A program made the translations under genes and the position numbers. DNA of 64,000 bases from NCBI GenBank assembly GCA_947492905.1, contig CANLOL010000001.1, positions 1,218,578 through 1,282,577 of the forward strand. Direction: 5' to 3'. Positions 36,264 through 44,003 of the stretch are shown piece by piece. The DNA is from an uncultured Sphingorhabdus sp. (lineage in GTDB: Bacteria; Pseudomonadota; Alphaproteobacteria; Sphingomonadales; Sphingomonadaceae). The notes under the pieces are model-generated. The model had not been told where the DNA came from and made no database searches. It was given only the letters and a program-made list of their open reading frames with translations. Each line of letters begins with the position of its first letter. Within the stretch, counting starts at the first letter, position 1.

Positions 36264-37197
36264 TATGATGGACTCTGGCTTTGCTAAGCGTGCGTTCAGA
36301 AGATTGGTTGGATGCGGATATCATAGCAGAATTATGCGCAATATCTATCACATCGCGGGCTTTTTGCACTTCAGCCATTAAAATATCATAGGATGGAATA
36401 TCAGTATCCCATTCGATCAAAACTGGCTTCGGCCCAGATTTGGATATGAAGCGTTCGAATAATTTCCAAGTGAAGTCGGTAACAGGGCTGCCATGATTAT
36501 CAATGCGCAGCGGGCCGCTATCATGATCTTCTATAGCGTGGCCAGCCAAATGCATTTCGCCAACCCAATCGGGGTTAATAGCATCAATATAGGTTTCGCA
36601 ATCTTCACCGAGATTTTTGCAGGATACTTCGACATTATTGACATCAAAGATGATACCGCAACCGGTTTTGCTAACCATGCGTTCGATAAATTCAATTTCG
36701 CTCATTTCATTGCCCCGATATTCCAAATAGCGTGACGGGTTTTCAATCAACATTGGCCGCTTTAAGCGCGTTTGCACAATATCAATTTGCTTGCAGAAAT
36801 GATCGAGCGATTCTTGCGTGTAAATAACGGGTAATAAATCGGCAAAGCGGTCATGAGCATTGCCGCTAAAGCTAAGATGATCAGAGACGCTCGCGGCGTC
36901 ATAACGTTCGCACAATGATGCGATTTTTTCTAAATCATGCTGGTTTAAACCATCTGCACTGCCCAGCGATAATCCAACCGAGTGAAAGCTGATGGGGTAA
37001 GATTCAGAAATGGCGGCCAACCACTTATGCGGAGGACCACCATCACCGAAATAATTTTGAGGATGTACCTCTAACCAGCCCGCTGGAGCAATATGATCCG
37101 GTTCGTCTTGATCGGAAAGGGAGGGGTGATCAAGTACAGTTTGGAAATGTTCTGGTTTAAGTCCGATACCAACGAGGGGGGGAAGTGTATTAAGCAT
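36253..37197 (-). CDS. bufB: MNIO-family (DUF692) peptide-modifying iron oxidase
   Basis: A 314-residue TIM-barrel enzyme of the multinuclear non-heme iron-dependent oxidase family (MbnB, TglH, ChrH). Visible candidate metal ligands follow the family pattern: H72 in SFHSVGLSLGS, H107 in SDHLSF, E152/N153 in IENPSRYLEY, D185 and N187/N188 in DVNNVEVS, H217 in GEMHLAGH, D233/H235 in RIDNHGSPV and E262. These enzymes use O2 to rebuild cysteines of a partner peptide into copper-binding heterocycles. With a DUF2282 precursor just upstream, BufB function in bufferin maturation is strongly indicated. Confidence 0.93.
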   Translation of the reverse strand: MLNTLPPLVGIGLKPEHFQTVLDHPSLSDQDEPDHIAPAGWLEVHPQNYFGDGGPPHKWLAAISESYPISFHSVGLSLGSADGLNQHDLEKIASLCERYDAASVSDHLSFSGNAHDRFADLLPVIYTQESLDHFCKQIDIVQTRLKRPMLIENPSRYLEYRGNEMSEIEFIERMVSKTGCGIIFDVNNVEVSCKNLGEDCETYIDAINPDWVGEMHLAGHAIEDHDSGPLRIDNHGSPVTDFTWKLFERFISKSGPKPVLIEWDTDIPSYDILMAEVQKARDVIDIAHNSAMISASNQSSERTLSKARVHHNAA

Positions 37198-37258
37198 CGG
37201 AATTATATATCACAGATCATTATATTACCCAAATGGGCGGTTAGAAATCTTCAAAAAT

Positions 37259-37543
37259 TTATTTTTTTGCTACAGGCTTCTTATTGCCTTTGCGAGCTTT
37301 CAAAGAACCACCTTGCTTAACGCATGTGCCTTTGTTTACATATTTCCAAGCATTGCCTTGGTAATCAACAGTTGAAGTACCAGCACATGAAGTACCTGGA
37401 CCAGCTGCACAGTCATTTTTGCCTTTCAAAGAAATGCCATAGCATTTTTCTTTTGAGCTTTGTGCTACTGCTGGGGCTGATGCTAAACCAGCTGCTGCTG
37501 CTAGTGCTGCTGCTGCTGCGGTTGCTTTAATTAAATTGCTCAT
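37259..37543 (-). CDS. bufA1: Bufferin precursor peptide, DUF2282 (BufA1) type
   Basis: A 94-residue precursor. Residues 1-28 form a long Ala-rich signal peptide ending AVAQ, so the product is periplasmic. The mature part carries four cysteines, C34 (EKCYG), C45 (KNDCAAG), C53 ([10 protein letters not shown]) and C74 (NKGTCVKQ), matching the DUF2282 pattern EKC...KNDC...SCAGTS...WK.V.KGTC. In bufferins the middle cysteines are converted by the MNIO enzyme into copper-chelating heterocycles. A lysine-rich tail follows. The start at 37543 has AAAGGA seven bases upstream, better than an ATG two codons earlier. Confidence 0.92.
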   Translation of the reverse strand: MSNLIKATAAAAALAAAAGLASAPAVAQSSKEKCYGISLKGKNDCAAGPGTSCAGTSTVDYQGNAWKYVNKGTCVKQGGSLKARKGNKKPVAKK

Positions 37544-37624
37544 AATCATATCCTTTGTAATATAATATTTTATTTTAAAAAACTTTGATCGAGAACCAAG
37601 TAGGAGGTTGGTTTCATAATGGAG

Positions 37625-37650
37625 TTCGTGTGAACCCATATATTGGTTAC
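37625..37650 (-). promoter_or_regulatory. SigF (ECF) promoter of the bufferin operon
   Basis: On the minus strand GTAACC (37650-37645) is followed by exactly 16 bases and CGAA (37628-37625). This is the GTAACC-N16-CGAA consensus I recall for Caulobacter SigF. It lies about 80 bases before the bufA1 start. Because sigF and nrsF are the last genes of this operon, the promoter would give positive autoregulation. Confidence 0.8.
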
Positions 37651-37793
37651 GCACCGTGTTAATAATATTTTGCTTATTAACACTACTGTCTGATTCTATT
37701 AAGTTTTAAGATTGAAATACGGTATAACGCTAACCACTGTGAAAACACATAGCATATAATGCTGCTGATTTTCACTGCGTAATATCTAACTGC

Positions 37794-37809
37794 ATCAATC
37801 TTGATTGAT
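37794..37809. promoter_or_regulatory. Unassigned palindrome between bufA1 and groES
   Basis: Inverted repeat ATCAATC-TT-GATTGAT in the roughly 330-base stretch between the SigF promoter and the groES start. It sits about 70 bases upstream of the groES heat-shock promoter. It may be a regulator site for either direction; nothing else is recognisable between 37651 and 37860. Confidence 0.35.
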
Positions 37810-37861
37810 AAAGCCAATCTTAATAAATTTATATTTCTAGATATTTTGCTATCAAGCGGCT

Positions 37862-37888
37862 CTTGAATTTTTATGCAATGTCCATATA
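37862..37888 (+). promoter_or_regulatory. RpoH (sigma-32)-like promoter of groESL
   Basis: CTTGAA, 13 bases, then TCCATATA fits the heat-shock sigma consensus CTTGAA-N13/15-CCCATNTA. It lies immediately ahead of the CIRCE element and about 90 bases before groES. Confidence 0.65.
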
Positions 37889-37894
37889 TGGGCG

Positions 37895-37921
37895 TTAGCA
37901 CTCACCATGGTGGTGTGCTAA
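37895..37921. promoter_or_regulatory. CIRCE operator (HrcA-binding site)
   Basis: TTAGCACTC-N9-GTGTGCTAA, one mismatch from the consensus TTAGCACTC-N9-GAGTGCTAA. It lies 59 bases before groES just after the RpoH-like promoter, so groESL appears to be under both heat-shock sigma activation and HrcA repression. Confidence 0.93.
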
Positions 37922-37979
37922 AATAATTCTATGGCTCTAATATGAGCATAATTTTTAACAGATAAGAGGAAAGCAAGGT

Positions 37980-38267
37980 ATGAAATTTCGTCCATTGCAT
38001 GATCGTGTTCTTGTTCGCCGCGTAGAGGCAGAAGAAAAAACAGCTGGTGGGATCATTATCCCTGATAGCGCACAAGAAAAACCATCAGAAGGTGAAGTCG
38101 TTGCAGCAGGCGCTGGATCAAAAGATGACAGCGGTAAAGTTACTGCGCTTGACGTGAAAGCCGGCGACAAAATTTTGTTCGGCAAATGGTCTGGTACCGA
38201 AGTTAAAGTCGACGGTGAAGATCTATTGATTATGAAAGAAAGCGATATTTTGGGCATAGTCGAATAA
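37980..38267 (+). CDS. groES: Co-chaperonin GroES
   Basis: A 95-residue ten-kilodalton co-chaperonin. [34 protein letters not shown] is the family N terminus with the mobile loop; [29 protein letters not shown] ends it. It caps the GroEL ring. Expression is likely controlled by the upstream CIRCE and RpoH-like promoter. groEL follows after 64 bases. Confidence 0.98.
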   Translation: MKFRPLHDRVLVRRVEAEEKTAGGIIIPDSAQEKPSEGEVVAAGAGSKDDSGKVTALDVKAGDKILFGKWSGTEVKVDGEDLLIMKESDILGIVE

Positions 38268-38307
38268 TTTCGGCCCCAAAAATTTAACTTTCACAATATA
38301 CTATTAA

Positions 38308-39987
<1,680 letters not shown>

Positions 39988-39989
39988 AC

Positions 39990-40031
39990 CCAGAGGCTTA
40001 ATCGCAAAACCCAAAGGCTTAATCGCAAAAC
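39990..40031 (+). repeat. 21-bp tandem repeat after groEL
   Basis: Two 21-base units built on AGGCTTAATCGCAAAAC (17-base cores at 39994-40010 and 40015-40031), immediately after the groEL stop. The CTTAAT-CGCAAAAC part recurs again at 41926 as the left edge of the duplicated terminator. Confidence 0.75.
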
Positions 40032-40070
40032 AAAGAGGGCCGGTGCAGCGATGCACTGGCCTTTTTTATT
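40018..40070 (+). terminator. groEL terminator (copy 1 of a duplicated element)
   Basis: GGCCGGTGCA, loop GCGA, TGCACTGGCC (40038-40061) form a ten-pair stem with one G-T pair, followed by six T. The surrounding 53 bases, from CTTAAT to ATT, recur at 41926-41980 with one inserted base, one substitution and one extra T. Confidence 0.92.
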
Positions 40071-40130
40071 TTATAAGATTAATCAATATTTCTGCAAAAC
40101 AGAGATATTAGATTGATTATGTCAAGCTAT

Positions 40131-40409
40131 CTAGCTTTTAACCTTCTCCAATAGGTCGAGAAGTTCATCAATTTTCTTGCTTTGATCATTCGCATCGTCG
40201 GAATTAATAGCGTCTGTTACGCAAGTAGAGACATGATCTTTTAATATCTGACTTTCAACTCTGACTAGTGCAGCTTTAATGGCTTGCATTTGATTTAATA
40301 TATCAATGCAATAACGCCCATTCTCTATCATGGAAGCCACGCCACGCACTTGCCCTTCTATGCGACTTAATCTGTTCAATTTGTCTTTATGTTTGACATT
40401 AGCTGTCAT
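40131..40409 (-). CDS. csoR: CsoR-type copper-sensing repressor
   Basis: A 92-residue protein of the CsoR/RcnR/FrmR family of all-helical DNA-binding repressors. The N terminus KLNRLSRIEGQVRGVASMIENGRYC is diagnostic. Metal ligands C34, H59 and C63 have exactly the 25- and 4-residue spacing of the Cu(I) triad (C36/H61/C65) of Mycobacterium CsoR, so Cu(I) sensing is favoured over nickel, formaldehyde or persulfide sensing. It is divergent from three secreted or membrane proteins, with a palindromic CsoR-like box between. Confidence 0.9.
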   Translation of the reverse strand: MTANVKHKDKLNRLSRIEGQVRGVASMIENGRYCIDILNQMQAIKAALVRVESQILKDHVSTCVTDAINSDDANDQSKKIDELLDLLEKVKS

Positions 40410-40425
40410 GTGTTATAGCCCTTAA

Positions 40426-40444
40426 TATACCCTATGGGGGTATA
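40426..40444. promoter_or_regulatory. CsoR operator
   Basis: TATACCC-TATGG-GGGTATA, a palindrome with seven-base arms and the G/C tract typical of CsoR boxes. It lies 17 bases upstream of csoR and 45 bases before the divergent gene, so the repressor should control both directions. Confidence 0.8.
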
Positions 40445-40488
40445 GTATTTATGAATTTATCGTTGGTATCTTATCAGATAGGTATGTG

Positions 40489-41136
40489 ATGCAAAATAAT
40501 AAAATTTATCATTATATAATGCTTATTGCATCAATGTGTTTATCCGTTGCTGTTTCTAATAGCGCTTACGCTCAGCAATTAAGCTATCCTGATGGACAAA
40601 CATTGGTCATACAAAATGATGGCCCCGTGCATTCAGCGCAATTTAATTATTCATTACGCGATGATCTGGCTGTTGGAGTGTTCAGTGAATTTGTTGATGG
40701 TCCTGATAGTGTCTTCGTTGGTGGGCAAATCACATATTTATTAAAGCGTGTGGTTGGCGATAAAAGTCAATTTAATGCCATAGTTTCGGGCGGCGCTGGA
40801 CATATTAGCGGGCCTGTAGATGGAGCATCAGGATTTATACAGATTTCAGGCGATTATGCTTCACGCCGTATGTTTACATCCTATGCAATCCGCAGTCGCT
40901 TTACCGAAGGAGCTGAGACTGCATTGCGGCAGACAGCTCGTTTTGGGGTTAGTCCTTTTTTAGCAAAAAGCAAAAAGATACAACCTTTTGTCGCTATTCA
41001 AGTCGATAGATTTGATGGGCCAAACGATCGTTGGCGAGCCACACCATTTGTCCGATTAATAAAAGGAGGTGCTGTGGCTGAATTTGGCGTGAATACCGAC
41101 GGGGGCGTTATGGCAAATTTAGTGTTTTTGTTTTAA
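40489..41136 (+). CDS. Secreted protein, probably an outer-membrane beta-barrel
   Basis: A 215-residue protein with a signal peptide (to about residue 29, ending NSAYAQ). The mature part alternates polar and hydrophobic residues with many glycines and aromatic turns (HSAQFNYSLRDDLAVGVFSEF, FVGGQITYLL, FNAIVSGGAGHISGP, FIQISGDYASRRMFTSYAIRSRF). It ends in F, as outer-membrane barrels often do. I do not recognise the family. The start at 40489 has AGG six bases upstream. It begins the operon controlled by the CsoR box, so a part in metal passage across the outer membrane is inferred. Confidence 0.7.
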   Translation: MQNNKIYHYIMLIASMCLSVAVSNSAYAQQLSYPDGQTLVIQNDGPVHSAQFNYSLRDDLAVGVFSEFVDGPDSVFVGGQITYLLKRVVGDKSQFNAIVSGGAGHISGPVDGASGFIQISGDYASRRMFTSYAIRSRFTEGAETALRQTARFGVSPFLAKSKKIQPFVAIQVDRFDGPNDRWRATPFVRLIKGGAVAEFGVNTDGGVMANLVFLF

Positions 41137-41174
41137 TTTAATAATCGATATTATATAATCAAAGGAATTGAGAA

Positions 41175-41492
41175 ATGAAAAAAATAATCTTGAGCATATT
41201 CATTATGACGGGGTTGGTTGGCAGTCCATTCATACAATCATCAGCAGAAGCACAAACGGCTCCTAAAAGTCAGAACATCACGGTTAAAGTTAAGGGTTTA
41301 TTTTGTGATTTATGCCGCGTGAAAATGCAAAAATCATTCAAGAAAAACAAATCTGTACAGTCAGTTAGTGTAAATCTTGATAGTGGTATTGTAATATTAA
41401 AATTAAAAGCTGGTGGTTCGATTTCTGACGCTACGATCAAAAAAATTGTCACCGATACGGGATATACGCCATTGTCGATTAAACGGTCATAA
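41175..41492 (+). CDS. Periplasmic heavy-metal-associated (HMA) domain protein, MerP-like
   Basis: A 105-residue protein with a signal peptide (MKKIILSIFIMTGLVGS...SSAEAQ) and one HMA ferredoxin-like domain, about 35-103. The metal site is the CxxC of GLFCDLCRVKM; the usual GMxCxxC methionine is replaced by leucine. The C-terminal half (VQSVSVNLDSGIVILKL, then IVTDTGYTPLSI) fits the fold. It should shuttle a soft metal such as Cu(I) or Hg(II) through the periplasm to the adjacent membrane protein. The MerT-like gene begins three bases after its stop. Confidence 0.88.
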   Translation: MKKIILSIFIMTGLVGSPFIQSSAEAQTAPKSQNITVKVKGLFCDLCRVKMQKSFKKNKSVQSVSVNLDSGIVILKLKAGGSISDATIKKIVTDTGYTPLSIKRS

Positions 41493-41494
41493 AT

Positions 41495-41911
41495 GTGAGT
41501 GAGCAAGCTGTAAGAGATTTAGAAAACCAGCCTAATTTCTCTATGCGCGAATTTATTGCGCCCTCATTATCTCTATTCACCAGCGCAGGAACGCTAATAT
41601 GTTGTGCACTGCCAGCTTTGTTCGTAACAATTGGTGCTGGAGCAGCTTTGGCTGGGTTAACCAGTGCATTTCCTGCACTAATTTGGCTTTCTCGTTATAA
41701 AATTTATATATTTATATTCGCCGCTGTGATGCTGGCCATTGCGGGCTATATGCAATGGCGTGCTCGTTATTTACCATGCCCTGCTGATCCATTGCTAGCT
41801 AAGTCCTGCATGCGGATGCGTCGTTTCAGCCTTTGGGTTTATATTATCGCACTTATTTTATATTTGGTAGGGGCATTTTTTGCCTTTCTAGCTCCAAAGT
41901 TATTGGTTTGA
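41495..41911 (+). CDS. MerT-like inner-membrane metal transporter
   Basis: A 138-residue protein with three or four hydrophobic segments. The first helix carries a vicinal cysteine pair in TLICCALPALFVTIGAGAA, the hallmark of MerT-type mercuric transporters. A second pair of cysteines occurs in the loop CPADPLLAKSC. It begins with GTG at 41495. No MerA reductase or MerR is present and the unit is controlled by a CsoR-type box, so copper rather than mercury is the likely cargo. Direction of transport is not readable. Confidence 0.82.
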   Translation: MSEQAVRDLENQPNFSMREFIAPSLSLFTSAGTLICCALPALFVTIGAGAALAGLTSAFPALIWLSRYKIYIFIFAAVMLAIAGYMQWRARYLPCPADPLLAKSCMRMRRFSLWVYIIALILYLVGAFFAFLAPKLLV

Positions 41912-41925
41912 TATTAGGGTATTGT

Positions 41926-41980
41926 CTTAATACGCAAAACAAAGAGGGCCGGTGCAGCAATGCACTGGCCTTTTTTTATT
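41926..41980 (+). terminator. Terminator of the csoR-linked operon (copy 2 of the groEL terminator)
   Basis: GGCCGGTGCA, loop GCAA, TGCACTGGCC (41947-41970) and seven T. The 55-base stretch is nearly identical to 40018-40070 behind groEL, including the non-functional left flank CTTAAT-CGCAAAACAAAGA. The shared flank argues for common descent, not for convergent terminators. Confidence 0.92.
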
Positions 41981-42036
41981 GGATTGCCCTAATTTAATAT
42001 AATGGTTTCGATAATTATGTATAATTGCTTTGCGTG

Positions 42037-42606
42037 CTAATAATTAATAATATTAATATTACTCAATGATCTCATGTCTTTAATTGTTCTTTCAACAAAA
42101 GCATCGTCTTTTTTATCAAATATTTTTGGAACAAATTTTGTTATTACATAAAATGATTTATTCTTATCTAACAGTGCAATAGATTTACAATAGACAATTT
42201 TATCGTAAGGTTTGACCTCGACTATGTAATTTTTTGCAGAATAGTCATTATCATATTGTAATTTTGATATTTGCGGAGGGGGCATTGCAGTCATTGCTTT
42301 TGTATCTTTTTTTAGAATTCTTTGATTTTCTAAATCAAAGGTAAAACTTAAGAATTGATTCCTTATATTTATACCTGCTGCTATATTATCGATATAGATT
42401 GTTCGATTAGATATATTTTCAATCGTTGAGCACAGATTGATCCCACCATCTATTTTTTCAACCTTATCCTTAATTTCAAATTCTTGGATATTTTCACCAT
42501 GCATCACATGCCAAGGCAAATCTATGCTAAGAAACTCTTTATTTTCATCGATTGTTAGCCCCATTAAAATGACTGTGTATAGCATATATATCAGCGAATT
42601 CTCCAT
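42037..42606 (-). CDS. Hypothetical protein in an AT-rich region
   Basis: A 189-residue protein with no recognisable family. A hydrophobic N terminus (SLIYMLYTVILMGLTI) could be a signal or anchor. The remainder is rich in Ile, Asn, Asp and Lys, in line with strongly AT-biased codons compared with flanking genes. Beta-rich stretches such as INLCSTIENISNRTIYIDNIAAG suggest a small secreted sandwich domain. It is one of four same-strand small genes between 42037 and 43841. Confidence 0.55.
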   Translation of the reverse strand: MENSLIYMLYTVILMGLTIDENKEFLSIDLPWHVMHGENIQEFEIKDKVEKIDGGINLCSTIENISNRTIYIDNIAAGINIRNQFLSFTFDLENQRILKKDTKAMTAMPPPQISKLQYDNDYSAKNYIVEVKPYDKIVYCKSIALLDKNKSFYVITKFVPKIFDKKDDAFVERTIKDMRSLSNINIINY

Positions 42607-42691
42607 ATCGATTATACCTTATATATTATGCTATCTATCTAATATCTGGCTATCTAATCTGCCATAATAAGCTTATGAAATTAGGATGAAT

Positions 42692-43216
42692 TTAGTGAGA
42701 TGAAGTAGAACCTTTGCTGCCTCTGCAAATTTCAACAAACTCTGGTTTTGCTATATTTACATCTTTATGGTGTTTTAAAGTAAAGTTCATAAGCCCTAGT
42801 TGTTTGGACCTATTTTCGTAGGTTTCTTCCCAATATAGAACGACTTGCTCTTGATAAATTGCGAAGCTCAACCTTATATCTATTATATCAGCATCTTTAA
42901 TCTCATAATGTAGATTTTGAGATATGATTAATCTATCTTCAGTATCAAAAAACTCAATTTTTTGGCCATTTAATTTGGCTGAATGCCATAATGATTTTGG
43001 GTTTTGCGCGTATATTACTCGATTTTTAATTTTCAAGATATTTTGCATTTTAATCTCTAAATCGTCAGAATTACACAATCCATGCTGTGCAATTTGTGAT
43101 GCAATACCCCTATATTCTCTAGCTTTCTCATGGGAATTTTGTTCATTGGAAGAAAGGCTGCCTGCAGCAGCTAGACTGCAATTGAAGAGGATCATGATTG
43201 AAATAATATTCTTCAT
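42692..43216 (-). CDS. Hypothetical secreted protein in an AT-rich region
   Basis: A 174-residue protein with a plausible signal peptide (MKNIISIMILFNCSLAAAG, cleaved before SLSSNEQ). The rest is mixed alpha/beta with two cysteines (HGLCNSDD and EICRGSKG). I do not recognise it. Codon use is AT-rich like its neighbours on the same strand. Confidence 0.58.
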   Translation of the reverse strand: MKNIISIMILFNCSLAAAGSLSSNEQNSHEKAREYRGIASQIAQHGLCNSDDLEIKMQNILKIKNRVIYAQNPKSLWHSAKLNGQKIEFFDTEDRLIISQNLHYEIKDADIIDIRLSFAIYQEQVVLYWEETYENRSKQLGLMNFTLKHHKDVNIAKPEFVEICRGSKGSTSSH

Positions 43217-43265
43217 TATTTATCCAGTTTGTCATTCAATAAATATATAATTATTTGAACACAGG

Positions 43266-43553
43266 TTAGATTCCATCTTTCCATATAACAACTGCCCAAA
43301 AAAAGGCTAAAAGCCAAGTCAATAACATGCCGGGTAGAATGATAATATACCATCTTTTAAATAAGAATGATGCTAATATTGGTAAAATAACTATTTCAAA
43401 TATGCCTAAGATACGAATATTGCCATCTATCTTTAAACCATAATCTATATAGCTGAGCATTAAAGAAGTTAGAAAGCAAAATACTGTATAGTAAGTGATA
43501 TTCTTAATATTGATATGATTGCTCATTATTTGCTTTTTCAATCTCATCTCCAT
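43266..43553 (-). CDS. Small hypothetical membrane protein
   Basis: A 95-residue protein with about three hydrophobic helices (YYTVFCFLTSLMLSYI, ILGIFEIVILPILASFLF, YIIILPGMLLTWLLAFFWAVVI). No family recognised. An internal ATG at 43523 would remove ten basic residues; the longer form is kept because GAG lies upstream at workable spacing. It belongs to the AT-rich group of unknown genes. Confidence 0.5.
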   Translation of the reverse strand: MEMRLKKQIMSNHINIKNITYYTVFCFLTSLMLSYIDYGLKIDGNIRILGIFEIVILPILASFLFKRWYIIILPGMLLTWLLAFFWAVVIWKDGI

Positions 43554-43601
43554 TCGGCTCGATGCACATGGTTAGCTTCTTATTGTTCTAAACCCTTAAA
43601 A

Positions 43602-43841
43602 TTAAGGAATAATATAGGGCAAAATATTTTCACCATCTGTTAATTCTACATCAGCAGGGCACCATATCTCTATATAATTTGTGCCATTAAATACAAATTC
43701 AGGAAATGAGAAACGGCTATCATCAAACTCGCCTTCAATAAAAACCTTTGTACCAGGTTTAACTACATATAGTTGAAAAAGAGGTTCAATAACTAATTCT
43801 ACATCTTCTTTTGAAGAGTTATGGAATATAAATCGTTTCAT
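43602..43841 (-). CDS. Small hypothetical protein in an AT-rich region
   Basis: A 79-residue soluble protein without signal or membrane segment. Alternating strands (VELVIEPLFQLYVVKPGTKVFIEGEFD, YIEIWCPADVEL) suggest a small beta-sandwich or barrel. The family is not recognised. Small acidic proteins like this are sometimes immunity partners of toxins, but no toxin is visible nearby, so that is speculation. Confidence 0.5.
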   Translation of the reverse strand: MKRFIFHNSSKEDVELVIEPLFQLYVVKPGTKVFIEGEFDDSRFSFPEFVFNGTNYIEIWCPADVELTDGENILPYIIP

Positions 43842-44003
43842 ATATCTTCTCTTAATAGTTAATAACCATGCTATTATACTATATTAGATATATATAGCAT
43901 TTTTCAAAGCGCAATGATGGCTCTTTCTTTTCCTCTCTTTGTATGATTATATCGCATCATTGAAAGAATCATTCGCGTATCTGCGGATATAGAGGAGTAA
44001 GAG

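Noticed and set aside
37324-37530. 68-residue leucine-rich frame opposite bufA1
   Set aside because: It is the antisense of the Ala-rich signal peptide of bufA1, which has motif support and a good ribosome site.
40131-41911. Mercury resistance (mer) operon
   Set aside because: MerP-like and MerT-like proteins are present, but there is no MerR, MerA or MerB, and the regulator is CsoR with a CsoR box.
42037-43841. Toxin-immunity or antiphage locus
   Set aside because: The small unknown genes would suit such a reading, but no toxin, nuclease or sensor domain is visible, so no function is claimed.
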